A DNA stretch of 64,000 nt from Lewinella sp. IMCC34191 (lineage in GTDB: Bacteria; Bacteroidota; Bacteroidia; Chitinophagales; Saprospiraceae). Of this stretch, positions 26,626 through 36,395 are shown piece by piece (position 1 is the first letter of the stretch; each line of letters begins with the position of its first letter). Position numbers and translations under genes: made by a program. Below the pieces are notes generated by a model. It did not search any database. It worked only from the letters and a program-made list of their open reading frames with translations, and was not told where the DNA came from. The DNA is taken from NCBI RefSeq assembly GCF_003390935.1, contig NZ_QNQZ01000009.1, positions 1 through 64,000 on the forward strand, given 5' to 3'.

Positions 26626-29600
26626 TTAAAAGTCGAGTCCCAGGCTCAGTCCGAAACTCCGGGCGCTGGGGTAGGTCATGTCCTCCACGCCGAAGACGAT
26701 TCCCTGCCCCTGGATGGCGAACTGCTCCGGGTCGAAATGCGGGATCTCGGACCAGGCGTACAGATTTCGGCCGATGAGGCTCACGGATAGTCCCTGTAAA
26801 TTGCGCAGAAAAGTGCTGCCGAGCTGGGCCCGATCCAGATGGTAGGTAAAGCGCAGTTCGCGCAGCTTCAGGTAGCTGGCGTCGTACAGGTTGTTCTCCT
26901 CGTGGTTGCGGTCGTAGTAGCTGCGGTAATAGGTTTCGGCGGAAACGGGCGTGTCGTTATCGACGTACACCGGTTCCTGGTCGGTACCGGTGTTGACGAC
27001 ACCGGGGATGACGATCCCCTCCTCCGGCCGGTAGGCGGTTTCCTCCAGCTGCCCCCCTACCCCGGCCAGGCTGAGCGTACGGCTGACGATCTGGCCGCCC
27101 TGCCGCCAGTCCAGCAGCAGGTTGAGTTCGAAGTCGCGGTAGCGGAAGGTGTTGGTCGCGCCGAGGATGAAATCGGGGTTGGCATTGCCGATCTTTTGCA
27201 GGGTGTTATCCGCGATCAGCTGCCCTTGCTCGGTAAGGATGAAGCGGCCGTCCGGCGTTTTGCGGTAGCCCGTTCCCCATATGTCGCCGATCTCCCCGCC
27301 CGGTTCCACAATGAAGTAAACGGTTTGGTTGACGGAGTTGTACACGCGGCTGTAGGCCAGGGTAAATCGTTCGGTACCGGCGGGGAGCTCGTCGACGGTG
27401 GCGCGGCTGCTGCTGAAGTTGAAGCGGGTGGTCCAGCGGAAGTCTTCCGTGGTGACCGGCACCAGGGTCAGAATAGCTTCGACGCCGCTTGAACTGACGG
27501 TACCCCCGTTCACAATCTGCTGATTGTAGCCCGAGGACTGCGCGATCGGCAGACTGAGGATCTGGTTTTCCGTTCGCTGCCGGAAGTAGGTGAAGTCCAG
27601 TCCCAGGCGGTAATCGAGCAAGCGGATGTCGGCCCCCAGTTCGGAGGTAGTCGTCTGCTCCGGTTTCAGGTTCGGCTGGGCCAGCACCGACTGCTCGGTA
27701 AAGGTGGGCTGTCCGTTAAAGGGGGTGCGGGCCACGAAGGTGGAACTGGTTCGGAAGGGGTCCGTGTCGTTGCCGACCTGCGCCACGTTCCCCCGCAGTT
27801 GCAGGTAGCTGATCGCCTCCGGCAGCTTGAAGACCCGGCTGGCTACGAAGCTCAGACTGAGGGAAGGGTAAAAGAAACTGGTGTTCTCGGCGCTGGTGGG
27901 AGTAGCCAGGGCGCTCGACCAATCGTTACGTCCGGTGAGATCGATAAAGAGGTAGTCACGGAAGCCGAAGCGCGCCAGTCCGTACAGGCTGTTAATACGC
28001 TTTTCGGCTTGTTGATCGCTGACCACCACGGGGCTGGCGGCATTACTGAGTCTAAAAATTCCCGGCTGAGCCAGGGTCAACGCATTGTTTTGGGTGTTTT
28101 CCGCAATTTGATTCAGGCGATTGCCGCCAGCCAGTAGGTTGAGGGAGATATCTCCGAAGTTGTGGGTGTAATCCAGCAGGAAATCGGTGTTGATCTCCCG
28201 GAAGAGCACGTCGTTTTCCGCGTAGCCGCCCTGCGGGAAGCGGTTGGAACTGAAGTTGCGCAGGAAACGGCGACGCTCGTTGCTGTAGTCCATGCCGGAG
28301 CGAACGGTCAGACTAAGATTGTCCAGGATATCGTAGCGGGCGGACAGAAATCCGAACATCCGATCGCGCTCGAATCCGTTCCGGTTCTCCAACAGCGTGA
28401 AGTACGGATTATCGAAGAAGGTATAGTTGTAGCTGTACTGCTGCGTGCCTTCCAGTCCGGGCTGCCAGTAGTCTCGCAGGATGTCCAGGTCGGTCTGCCG
28501 GCCCAGCCACGCCGTCAGGTCATAGTTGATGTTCTCCGATCCGTAGCCGCCGGCCGGCCGGTTGTCGGAGGTACTGTTGATGTAATTCAGGCTGGCATCC
28601 AGGTGCAGGCGCTCCGCGGGTCGGAATCCGAAGCGGCCGGCCAGGGTCTTGCGCTTCAGGTTGACGCCCGGTATGTAACTCTCGCTCCGCAGGTCCGTTG
28701 CCGAAAGCCGGAAATCTCCGGACTCGCCGCCCCCGCTGACGGCCAGGTTGTTGATGGCCGTCGTTCCGGTCTCGTAAAAGTCTTTGACGTTATCCGGCCG
28801 GCTGACAAAGGGCGTAGCCGGGATGGGCAAGCCACCGTGGACGGCCACGTCGCCGCCGCGTACGACGGTTCCGTCGGCCAGGGTCACCGGACTATCGAAC
28901 TGCGGCACCTCATTTCCTACGTCCAATCGCGGTCCGTAGCTGTAGGTGATGTTGTCGGATATACCGCCTCCCAGTCCGTCGACGAAGGCAAACTCACCGC
29001 CCTGCCCCTGGCCATATTCGTTCTGGTACTGAGGCAATTGGAAAGGCCGGTCGAGCGTGAGGCTGCTGTTGAAGCTGATGCCCAGTCCGGGCCGCTTTCC
29101 TCCCCGCTTGGTAGTAATGACAATGACGCCGTTAGCGGCCCGGGTGCCGTAAAGGGCGGCGGCGGAGGCCCCTTTGAGTACGCTGACCGATTCCACGTCG
29201 GCGGGGTTGACGTCCATCGCGCCGTTACCGAAATCGACCTCCTGGAAGCCCGCGGCCTCCTCGTTGGTGAGGTTGATGATGGTGTTGTTGTTGATGGGAA
29301 CGCCGTCTACTACGAAGAGCGGATTGTTGTTGGTGAAGCTGGTTTCGCCGCGGATGACCACCTGGCTGGACGAACCGACGCCCGTGGCGCCCGCGGTGAT
29401 CCGCAGCCCCGCTACCTGTCCGCTCAGGTTATCCACGAAATTGACGGCCTGAACGTCGGTCAGCTCCTCGGACGCTATCTCCTGCACGGAGTAACCTAAG
29501 GAGCTGTTATTGCGGCGTACACCGAGCGCCGTTACGACTACTTCGACGTCATCTAACAGTACCCCCTCTACCATCTCCACTAGCAGCGGTAAGGTCGTTG

Positions 29601-29859
29601 ACGATTCGACCGAGACCTGCTGTGTTTCATACCCGAGATAGCGGACCGTCAGCGTGACGGGTAAATCCGATACGACCAGCTCAAAGCTTCCGTCGACATC
29701 CGTTACGGTTCCGTTAGCGGATTGCCCGTCTTGTTGTACGGTTGCGCCGGTAAGCGGCTGCGCGTCAGCAACGACGACACCGGAGACCGTAACCTGAGCC
29801 GTCAGGAGGAAAGGAAGCAGCAGCCCACCGAGGGTGGTCCACATGCGGAAGCGGTACAT
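26626..29859 (-). CDS. SusC/RagA-like TonB-dependent outer-membrane transporter
   Basis: 1077 residues. After a signal peptide (LLLPFLLTAQ) come a carboxypeptidase-regulatory-like domain (VSGVVVADAQPLTGATV), the plug domain (VQAVNFVDNLSGQVAGLRI, VVDGVPINNN, VLKGASAAALYGTRAANGVI), and a 22-strand barrel ending SFGLSLGLDF. It partners with the following SusD lipoprotein for TonB-driven uptake of an oligosaccharide or other large nutrient. It lies 38 bp after the DUF2064 gene on the same strand. Confidence 0.97.
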   Translation of the reverse strand: MYRFRMWTTLGGLLLPFLLTAQVTVSGVVVADAQPLTGATVQQDGQSANGTVTDVDGSFELVVSDLPVTLTVRYLGYETQQVSVESSTTLPLLVEMVEGVLLDDVEVVVTALGVRRNNSSLGYSVQEIASEELTDVQAVNFVDNLSGQVAGLRITAGATGVGSSSQVVIRGETSFTNNNPLFVVDGVPINNNTIINLTNEEAAGFQEVDFGNGAMDVNPADVESVSVLKGASAAALYGTRAANGVIVITTKRGGKRPGLGISFNSSLTLDRPFQLPQYQNEYGQGQGGEFAFVDGLGGGISDNITYSYGPRLDVGNEVPQFDSPVTLADGTVVRGGDVAVHGGLPIPATPFVSRPDNVKDFYETGTTAINNLAVSGGGESGDFRLSATDLRSESYIPGVNLKRKTLAGRFGFRPAERLHLDASLNYINSTSDNRPAGGYGSENINYDLTAWLGRQTDLDILRDYWQPGLEGTQQYSYNYTFFDNPYFTLLENRNGFERDRMFGFLSARYDILDNLSLTVRSGMDYSNERRRFLRNFSSNRFPQGGYAENDVLFREINTDFLLDYTHNFGDISLNLLAGGNRLNQIAENTQNNALTLAQPGIFRLSNAASPVVVSDQQAEKRINSLYGLARFGFRDYLFIDLTGRNDWSSALATPTSAENTSFFYPSLSLSFVASRVFKLPEAISYLQLRGNVAQVGNDTDPFRTSSTFVARTPFNGQPTFTEQSVLAQPNLKPEQTTTSELGADIRLLDYRLGLDFTYFRQRTENQILSLPIAQSSGYNQQIVNGGTVSSSGVEAILTLVPVTTEDFRWTTRFNFSSSRATVDELPAGTERFTLAYSRVYNSVNQTVYFIVEPGGEIGDIWGTGYRKTPDGRFILTEQGQLIADNTLQKIGNANPDFILGATNTFRYRDFELNLLLDWRQGGQIVSRTLSLAGVGGQLEETAYRPEEGIVIPGVVNTGTDQEPVYVDNDTPVSAETYYRSYYDRNHEENNLYDASYLKLRELRFTYHLDRAQLGSTFLRNLQGLSVSLIGRNLYAWSEIPHFDPEQFAIQGQGIVFGVEDMTYPSARSFGLSLGLDF

Positions 29860-29897
29860 AAATGGTAGTTAAGGGATAGAAGAGTCTGGTGGCGGTA

Positions 29898-30569
29898 TCA
29901 GGCCGCTACCGGCGGCGCTCGACCGATCGTGAAGCGCCGGAAACGGCACCCCGCGCAACGAAACCCTCGATCAACTGCGGCGACTTCGTCCGTCAGGACA
30001 CCAGCCAGCGTAGGTAGGAGGTGTTTCCACCGCGACCAGTTTTGCCGGATGTCCGCTACGGTGTTGCAGTCATTTAAACCGGGGAGAATCTGAACGCCCT
30101 CAAGCAGACCCGCGAGCTCATCGTACAGGCTTTCCGTCTGCCAGCAAGCTTCCCGGATTGACGTGCTCTCGAAAGTGGTGCGGTGCAGGCCTAGTATATA
30201 AATACCTCCGCGACCGTTTGGCCCGATAACGTCCCCCGCTAACAAGCGATCGGCCGCGGCGTGTAAATGCCTTGCCGTCAGGCGGGGAGCATCGTTCCCC
30301 ACCACGATCACCGACTCGTATCCAAAGTCAAATACTTCCCGCAGGCAGCCACCAAGCCGTTCACCGAACGTACTACCTTCTTGTCGACTTTCGTCAAAGT
30401 GGTAGACCGGCAGCCTCACGCCGGACAGCACCCGGAGGGTTCGACCGATCAACGCCGTCGCTATCCTATCCCCCACTCCACCATGTCCGGCAAACTTCTC
30501 CGACGCTTCCGCCTGGGCGGAACGGCTAAAGAAAAGAATGGCGGTAGTTGAGCTCACGGTATTGGGCAA
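29898..30569 (-). CDS. DUF2064 / TIGR04282-like GT-A fold protein
   Basis: 223 residues. The segment VIVVGNDAPRLTARHLHAAADRL corresponds to the family's G-x-D-x-P-x-L motif, and GPNGRGGIYILGLHR to the G-x-DGG-Y-LIG motif of nucleotidyl/glycosyl-transferase-like DUF2064 proteins, with Arg replacing the usual Asp. The C-terminus holds CAGCRFRRF. Function is unknown for the family. Its position between xylB and susC is unusual. Confidence 0.75.
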   Translation of the reverse strand: MPNTVSSTTAILFFSRSAQAEASEKFAGHGGVGDRIATALIGRTLRVLSGVRLPVYHFDESRQEGSTFGERLGGCLREVFDFGYESVIVVGNDAPRLTARHLHAAADRLLAGDVIGPNGRGGIYILGLHRTTFESTSIREACWQTESLYDELAGLLEGVQILPGLNDCNTVADIRQNWSRWKHLLPTLAGVLTDEVAAVDRGFRCAGCRFRRFTIGRAPPVAA

Positions 30570-30618
30570 ATCAGGAGGACAATCAGATAGAGGCCAAACG
30601 AGCTACGTAACTTCCGGT

Positions 30619-32115
30619 TCACCGGTTTCCGGCCAGTGCTTTTTCCAGGGCCGATTCCCAGCGCGCGTAGGCTTTCTCGAGTGCTGCCTTATCCGACTCT
30701 TTCGGTTCTACCCGCCCCAGCACTTCCTGCTGCCCGACGGCGGCGTTCAGGTCGGGACTCATACCAGCGGCTACCCCGGCGGCCAGCGCGGCGCCCACCG
30801 CACCGTTGGTGTTGTGAATCTCGATGGTAGCACCCGTCAGGGTAGAAATGGTGAAGGCGAAGACATCGCTCTGGAACATATTGTCGTTGCCGACGCGAAT
30901 GGTGCTCAACTTGACACCGAGTTCCTTCATGATCTTCATGCCGTACACGAACGAGAAGGCCACGCCTTCGATTCCCGCGCGTACCAGGTGGGCGCGGGTG
31001 TGGCGGTTGAAATCCATCCCCAGTAGCTGGGCGCCGATCTCGCGGTTCTGCAACATGCGCTCCGGTCCGTTGCCGAAGGGCAAAAAGTGCAGCCCGTCGC
31101 TGCCGATCGGTACCGTGGCGGCCTGCGTTTCCATGTTCTCGTAGGTCGTGCCCGGCGAGCAAACCTGCTGGCGGATCCAGCGGTGGGCGATGCCGGTGCC
31201 GTTGATACAAAGCAGGATGCCGATGCGGTTTTCATCGTCGGTGTAGTTGACGTGGGCGAAGCTGTTCACCCGCTGCCCGGGGTCGAAGGCCATGCGGTCG
31301 GTCACGCCGTACACGACGCCGCTGGTGCCGGCCGTAGCGGCTACCTCACCCGGACGAATGACGTTCAGACTCATCGCGTTGTTCGGCTGGTCGCCGGCCC
31401 GGTAGCCGATGATGGTACCGGCGGTGAGTCCGGTCTCCGCCGCCGCCTTTTCGGTCACTTTGCCCTGCATACCGACCGCCGGAACGGTGCGGCAGATTTT
31501 GGCCGGGTCCAGGTCCATCTGATCAATGACCAGATTAGCCTGATGCTTTTCCTTGAAGTCCCAGAGCACGCCTTCGCTGAGTCCGGTGATGGTGGTCGTC
31601 GCCTCTCCACCCAGTCGCAGGGCGATGTAGTCGCCGGGCAGCATCGCGTGGGCGGTGCGGGCGTAGTTTTCGGGTTCATTATCGGCTACCCACTTGAGCT
31701 TGGCGGCGGTGAAGTTGCCCGGGCTGTTCAGGCAGTGACTGAGGCACTCGTCCGCACCGATGCCCTTAAAGGCCCGATCGCCGGTATCGACCGCACGGCC
31801 ATCGCACCAGATGATGGAAGGCCGGACGACGTCGTGGTTTTCGTCGACAAGCACCAATCCGTGCATTTGATAGCCGATGCCGACAGCTTTGACGTCCGCG
31901 CTGTCCGTACCCGTCTCCGACAGTAACTTCTGGGTGGTTTCCACCACGTACTGGTACCAGAGTTCGGGATCCTGCTCGGCCCAACCGGGCTTGGGGGCAT
32001 CCATGCCCATCTCTTCGGCCGGCGCCTGGACGCGGGCGAGTACTTTTCCGGTGGCGGCCTCTACCAGGGCGGCTTTAACGGATGAGGAGCCGATATCGAA
32101 ACCGATTGCGTACAT
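30619..32115 (-). CDS. xylB: Xylulokinase (FGGY carbohydrate kinase)
   Basis: 498 residues. The N-terminal phosphate-1 motif is GFDIGSSSVKAALV; the substrate-domain segment is GYQMHGLVLVDENHDVVRPSIIWCDGRA; and EVAATAGTSGVVYGVTD is the second nucleotide-binding part, all typical of XylB. It phosphorylates D-xylulose with ATP, feeding the pentose phosphate pathway. No xylose isomerase gene is in the window. An inverted repeat lies just upstream. Confidence 0.94.
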   Translation of the reverse strand: MYAIGFDIGSSSVKAALVEAATGKVLARVQAPAEEMGMDAPKPGWAEQDPELWYQYVVETTQKLLSETGTDSADVKAVGIGYQMHGLVLVDENHDVVRPSIIWCDGRAVDTGDRAFKGIGADECLSHCLNSPGNFTAAKLKWVADNEPENYARTAHAMLPGDYIALRLGGEATTTITGLSEGVLWDFKEKHQANLVIDQMDLDPAKICRTVPAVGMQGKVTEKAAAETGLTAGTIIGYRAGDQPNNAMSLNVIRPGEVAATAGTSGVVYGVTDRMAFDPGQRVNSFAHVNYTDDENRIGILLCINGTGIAHRWIRQQVCSPGTTYENMETQAATVPIGSDGLHFLPFGNGPERMLQNREIGAQLLGMDFNRHTRAHLVRAGIEGVAFSFVYGMKIMKELGVKLSTIRVGNDNMFQSDVFAFTISTLTGATIEIHNTNGAVGAALAAGVAAGMSPDLNAAVGQQEVLGRVEPKESDKAALEKAYARWESALEKALAGNR

Positions 32116-32122
32116 GGGGGGT

Positions 32123-32148
32123 CTACTTTGTTTGGGGCCGCAAAGTAG
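32123..32148. promoter_or_regulatory. Perfect 8-bp inverted repeat upstream of xylB
   Basis: CTACTTTG (32,123-32,130) and CAAAGTAG (32,141-32,148) separated by 10 bp, ending 8 bp before the xylB start. It could be an operator, or an RNA hairpin in the leader. The right half also resembles an imperfect -7 box on the minus strand (TACTTTG). Confidence 0.5.
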
Positions 32149-32157
32149 GCAGCATTA

Positions 32158-32943
32158 TTAACTCCGCTGCATGGAACGGACCACGAGTTCGCTCAGATCG
32201 TAGACCATCACCTTATCCTGCTTCTCCCGTCCGGTCACGCCATCGTTCATCATGGTCATGCAGAACGGGCAATTGACGGCGATAATGTCGGGGTTAAGGG
32301 ATAGCGCTTCGTCGGTGCGCTCCATGTTGATGCGCTTGTCGCCGGGCTCGTCCTCCTTCCACATCTGGGCGCCGCCCGCGCCGCAGCAGAGTCCGTTTTG
32401 CTTGCTCCGCTTCATCTCCACCAACTGGCCGTCCAGCGACTGCAGTACGTCGCGCGGCGCTTCGTAGATACCGTTTGCCCGGCCGAGGTAGCAGCTGTCG
32501 TGGTAGGTGATCCGCTTGCCCTTAAAATCACCGCCTTCCGTCATTTTAATCCGGCCGTCGTCGATCAATTCCTGCAGCAACTGGGTGTGGTGTACGATAT
32601 CGTAGTGGCCGCCGAGTGCGGGATATTCGTTCTTGATGGTGTTGAAGCAGTGCGGACAAGCCGTCACCATCTTCTTCACCCCGTACATATTCAGCGTCTC
32701 GATATTCTGCAGGGCCACCATCTGGAAGAGGAACTCGTTTCCGGCCCGACGGGCGGGGTCGCCGGTGCAGGCTTCCTCATCTCCGAGGATGGCGAACTCG
32801 ATCCCGGCGGCCGTCAGAATTTCCGCGAAGGCCCGCGTGATCTTTTGTGCCCGGTCGTCGAACGAGCCGGCGCAGCCTACCCAGAACAGGATCTCGGGTT
32901 GCTTGTCTTCGGCGGCGAACTCCGCCATGGTCTTTACTTGCAT
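32158..32943 (-). CDS. CCG-domain Fe-S protein (HdrB / glycolate oxidase Fe-S subunit-like)
   Basis: 261 residues from the ATG at 32,943. Two cysteine-rich CCG domains are visible. The first has WVGCAGSFDDR and CPHCFNTIKNEYP; the second has YHDSCYLGR, NGLCCGAGGAQMW and NCPFCMTMMND. Such proteins pass electrons or handle disulfides as partners of a membrane Fe-S subunit. It follows the membrane subunit gene with a 41-bp gap and probably works with it in the respiratory chain. Confidence 0.9.
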   Translation of the reverse strand: MQVKTMAEFAAEDKQPEILFWVGCAGSFDDRAQKITRAFAEILTAAGIEFAILGDEEACTGDPARRAGNEFLFQMVALQNIETLNMYGVKKMVTACPHCFNTIKNEYPALGGHYDIVHHTQLLQELIDDGRIKMTEGGDFKGKRITYHDSCYLGRANGIYEAPRDVLQSLDGQLVEMKRSKQNGLCCGAGGAQMWKEDEPGDKRINMERTDEALSLNPDIIAVNCPFCMTMMNDGVTGREKQDKVMVYDLSELVVRSMQRS

Positions 32944-32955
32944 AGCTCTTATTTT

Positions 32956-32974
32956 GGGCGACGGGGCGCAGGTA
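32956..32974 (-). repeat. Dispersed motif, copy c (variant)
   Basis: The minus strand reads TACCTGCGCCCCGTCGCCC, two mismatches to the consensus. It lies in the gap before the HdrB-like start codon. Confidence 0.6.
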
Positions 32975-32984
32975 AATGCATTTT

Positions 32985-34334
32985 CTAAGCGTCCTGCGTC
33001 CAGGCGGTCCGCGACGATCCCACGCTCCACGCCCGCTGCTGATTTTCGATGCTGTTGAATAGCGGCATCCAGTCACCGGGTCCGGAGGCTTCGGTCAGGA
33101 TTTCATGCCGGCGCATCTTGTTGATCATTTCCAGCGGGTTAATCAGGATCGGACAGGCTTCTACGCAGGCGTTGCAGGTGGTGCAGGCGTGGATCTCTTC
33201 GCGGGTGATGTAGTCCCAAAGGGTGCGGCCGTCATCGAAGTTGGTCCGGCTGAGGGGCGCTTCTTTATCCGCCGCGAACTCCATATTTCCGCTGCGGATC
33301 TTGTCGCCCATCTCTTCGGCGCGGTCCCGGACGTTCATCACGATTTTCCGGGGACTAAGTTTCTTTCCGGTGATGTTGGCCGGGCAGACGGAAGTACAGC
33401 GACCGCATTCGGTGCAGCTGTAGGCACCCAACACGTCGATCCAGCTCATCTCATTGACGTCGTCGGCCCCGAATTCCGGCAGCGCGGCGTTCATGTCGGG
33501 CTCGGGAGCATTCGGATCGCCCAACCCCATCATGGATTTCACTTCGTTCATCACCTCCGGCATATTGATCATCTCGCCACGGGGCTTCAGCCGGGCAAAG
33601 TAGGTATTCGGGAAGGCGAGTAGAATATGGAGGTGCTTGGACTTCGGCAGGTAGTTCAGAAAAACGAAGACCATAATGATGTGTCCCCACCAGCCTACGC
33701 GCTCGAGCACGTGGAGGGTCGAAGCATCCATTCCGCCGAAGACGACCGGCCCCAGGAAGCCACTCACCGCGAAGTTGGTAGCCCGGTAATGATCCGGGTC
33801 CATGTCTTGCAGGACGACATCGGTCCCGTTCATGGTGAAGATGCAGGCCAGCAGGATCAGCTCGAAGATCAGGATCAGATTGGCATCCAGCTTCGGCCAG
33901 CCCTGCATCTCCGGCTTGTGAAAGCGGGGGATGAACAAGGCATTGCGCCGCACCAGAAAGATCACGGTCGCCACGAAGGCCAGAATGCTCAGCAGCTCGA
34001 TGGTGCTGATGATGAAGTTGTACATCCCCCCCAGCGGCCCCAGGAACCAGCGGTGAACCCCGAAGATGCCATCAATGAAGATTTCGATCAGTTCGATCTG
34101 GGTCAACACGAAAGCGACGTACAGCATGAAGTGCAGGATGGCCGGGATGGGACGTTTGAACATCTTCTTCTGTCCGAAGGCCACCAGCAGCATATTTTTC
34201 CACCGCTCGCCGGCCGGTCCGCTCACATCCTCGTCTTTCCCAATGCGAATGTGCGCATAGACTTTCCGAAACTGGAAGTATGCGAAGCCGAGTGCCAGGA
34301 CGGCTACCAGTGCAAAAACGATCGACTGTACCAT
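32985..34334 (-). CDS. Membrane Fe-S oxidoreductase subunit (HdrC/DsrM-like)
   Basis: 449 residues from the ATG at 34,334; the frame is open further upstream but a -7 box at 34,340 argues against the longer start. Five or so membrane helices in the first 270 residues (SIVFALVAVLALGFAYF, ILHFMLYVAFVLTQIELI and others) resemble a NarI-like domain. A soluble part follows with two 4Fe-4S motifs, CTECGRCTSVCP and CTTCNACVEACP. With the following CCG protein it forms an electron-transfer pair common in Bacteroidota; the electron donor is not established. Confidence 0.88.
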   Translation of the reverse strand: MVQSIVFALVAVLALGFAYFQFRKVYAHIRIGKDEDVSGPAGERWKNMLLVAFGQKKMFKRPIPAILHFMLYVAFVLTQIELIEIFIDGIFGVHRWFLGPLGGMYNFIISTIELLSILAFVATVIFLVRRNALFIPRFHKPEMQGWPKLDANLILIFELILLACIFTMNGTDVVLQDMDPDHYRATNFAVSGFLGPVVFGGMDASTLHVLERVGWWGHIIMVFVFLNYLPKSKHLHILLAFPNTYFARLKPRGEMINMPEVMNEVKSMMGLGDPNAPEPDMNAALPEFGADDVNEMSWIDVLGAYSCTECGRCTSVCPANITGKKLSPRKIVMNVRDRAEEMGDKIRSGNMEFAADKEAPLSRTNFDDGRTLWDYITREEIHACTTCNACVEACPILINPLEMINKMRRHEILTEASGPGDWMPLFNSIENQQRAWSVGSSRTAWTQDA

Positions 34335-34339
34335 ACGGG

Positions 34340-34347
34340 TAAAGGTA
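34340..34347 (-). promoter_or_regulatory. -7 box for the HdrC-like gene
   Basis: The minus strand reads TACCTTTA, one change from TAnnTTTG, ending five bases before the ATG. The transcript would have almost no leader. Confidence 0.5.
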
Positions 34348-34842
34348 TACTGCGGTGGCGGCTGCCCCAAGGGATGCGGCGAATATTCGCTCTCCCCGCC
34401 AAAGATGGCCAAATATTAGCGGAATTAAACTGGAAAGCATTTCACCAAACAAATTGTTGTTTAATTTAATCAGGGTGGCTATCTTAGTGTCGGCCTGCTG
34501 CCTTCTTCCAAGTGTTGCCCAACATAGTCGATTGTCGTTCTCACCGTCTGGATCCGGGCGGGGGTGCCGGTCGATCCTTACCTCTACCGATCGTTCCCCG
34601 ATGACGATGGTGGACGGCCACCGGCGTGGGCGGTGGTGCGTATCGAGTGGAGGGACGAGCGGCGGCGGCTTGGGTGGGACTCCCACCCTCAAAGCCCAAT
34701 CCCATTTTTCAACCAAGATATTAGCAGTCAACCAGCATGCTCCGCCTCTCCCATACCTTCCTACGACCTCCAAGGGATGGAGGTAATGGTTACCGATTGC
34801 AATTCCAAAGCCCAAACAACGCCCCGCATTCCGCGGCCTTTT
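34348..34842. other. Intergenic region between HdrC-like gene and lysC
   Basis: About 500 bp between divergent genes. It has an AT-rich patch near 34,420-34,480 and a short hairpin, GGGTGGG-ACT-CCCACCC, at about 34,673. The lysC frame is open back to 34,564, but that part has no aspartate-kinase character. I see no gene here. Confidence 0.6.
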
Positions 34843-34850
34843 TACCTTTG
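34843..34850 (+). promoter_or_regulatory. -7 box for lysC
   Basis: TACCTTTG, exact TAnnTTTG, ends seven bases before the ATG. This predicts a leaderless or near-leaderless message. Confidence 0.6.
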
Positions 34851-34857
34851 CGGCATT

Positions 34858-36159
34858 ATGCTGCAACAGACCAAGGTTTTTAAGTTTGGCGGGGCTTCCC
34901 TGCGTGACGCGGACGCGATCCGTAACGTCGGAACGATTCTACAGAAATTTGCCGGCCAGAAAATAGTCATCGTCGTCTCCGCCATGGGGAAGACGACCAA
35001 TGCGCTCGAAGAAGTAGCCAACAGCTACTGGCAGGGCGACCCGGACACCGCGAAGAAGAAACTCGCGGAGATTCATGAATCGGCTACGGTGATCATCAAT
35101 GAGCTTTTCGCGCAGGTACCGGAGTCGCTCACCGCATCGCTGAATGACCTTTTCGTCTCCGTGGAGTGGGCGCTCGACGAGGCCCCCAACGAAGAGTACG
35201 ATTTCGACTACGACCAAATTGTCAGCCTCGGTGAACTGGTGAGTAGTCATATCGTGGCTGCCTACCTGAATCGGATTGGGTTGGCTACCAACTGGGTCGA
35301 CGCCCGCGACATCATCCAGACTGACAACACCTACCGCGAAGGTTGGGTAAAATGGCCCGAAACCCTCGCCCGCGCACAGCAACAGCTTCCCGGCCTGCTC
35401 GACGAAAAGGATTTTATTCTGACCCAGGGCTTCATCGGTAATACCAGCGAGAATTACACCACCACCCTCGGTCGGGAGGGTTCCGATTACTCCGCCGCGA
35501 TTTTTAGCTATTGCCTCGACGCCGAGTCCATGAGCATCTGGAAAGATGTACCGGGCGTCCTCACCGCTGACCCCCGCTTATTCGAGAATGTTAGTAAGAT
35601 CGATCGACTGAGCTATAAGGAAGCGATCGAGATGACCTACTACGGTGCGAAGGTTATCCACCCGAAGACCATCAAGCCGCTCCAGAATAAGAGCATTCCG
35701 CTGCACGTCCGCTCCTTCATCGACCCGGATGCCCCCGGGACCCTGGTCACCGACGACGCCGGCGATGCCTACCCGCCCATGGTGGCCGTGGAGAAGGAAC
35801 AGGCCCTGATCAACATCAGTACCCGCGACTTCAGTTTCGTGGCCGAGCACCACATCAAGGAACTGTTCGAGCACATCACCACCACCCGCCTGCAGGTCAA
35901 CATGATGCAGAATACCGCCATCAGCTTCAACGTCGTCGTCAACGACATCGACGACCGGGTAGAGCGTTTCTGTACCCTGGTTAACGAACACTTCAAAACC
36001 TCCGTAGACCGCGACCTCGAGCTCATTACCGTCCGCCACTACACCACCGAGGTGGTCGAGAGCATGCGCCGGGGTAAGGTGAACATGCTGGAAGGTCGTC
36101 TCCCCCTGACTTTACAGATGGTGGTGAAGGACGTGCCTGTCATGCGGCGTAAAGAGTAG
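34858..36159 (+). CDS. lysC: Aspartate kinase (monofunctional)
   Basis: 433 residues from the ATG at 34,858. The N-terminal kinase motif is VFKFGGASLRDADAI. LGREGSDYSAAIFSYCLDAESMSIWKDVPGVLTADPR holds the nucleotide- and aspartate-binding segments (family signatures, not quoted fully in one run elsewhere). C-terminal ACT-like segments follow (VEKEQALINISTRDFSFV and later). It makes aspartyl phosphate for lysine, threonine and methionine. It is not fused to homoserine dehydrogenase. The start is chosen because the -7 box directly precedes it. Confidence 0.95.
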   Translation: MLQQTKVFKFGGASLRDADAIRNVGTILQKFAGQKIVIVVSAMGKTTNALEEVANSYWQGDPDTAKKKLAEIHESATVIINELFAQVPESLTASLNDLFVSVEWALDEAPNEEYDFDYDQIVSLGELVSSHIVAAYLNRIGLATNWVDARDIIQTDNTYREGWVKWPETLARAQQQLPGLLDEKDFILTQGFIGNTSENYTTTLGREGSDYSAAIFSYCLDAESMSIWKDVPGVLTADPRLFENVSKIDRLSYKEAIEMTYYGAKVIHPKTIKPLQNKSIPLHVRSFIDPDAPGTLVTDDAGDAYPPMVAVEKEQALINISTRDFSFVAEHHIKELFEHITTTRLQVNMMQNTAISFNVVVNDIDDRVERFCTLVNEHFKTSVDRDLELITVRHYTTEVVESMRRGKVNMLEGRLPLTLQMVVKDVPVMRRKE

Positions 36160-36395
36160 GTTGCTAGGCTGATTGGATTACTTCCTGTGCCGCAGGACTA
36201 CTAATCGTACTTCAAACTCCCACGTTTTTGGCCTCAGTCTTTGGCGGCAGTCTATGCTGGCACCGTGCAAATCAACACCGGCAGGCAGCAGCCAATGTTA
36301 ACTGTAGGTTACCAAATTGATGGTCGCTGGTAAGCCAACCGGTCGAACGGCCAGCCGTCCGACCGCTTGCCACCTAGCTCTCTACCCTGCCTGCC

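Noticed and set aside
34564..34857. Upstream extension of the lysC frame
   Set aside because: The conserved kinase start begins at 34,858, right after a promoter box; the extension is not family-like.
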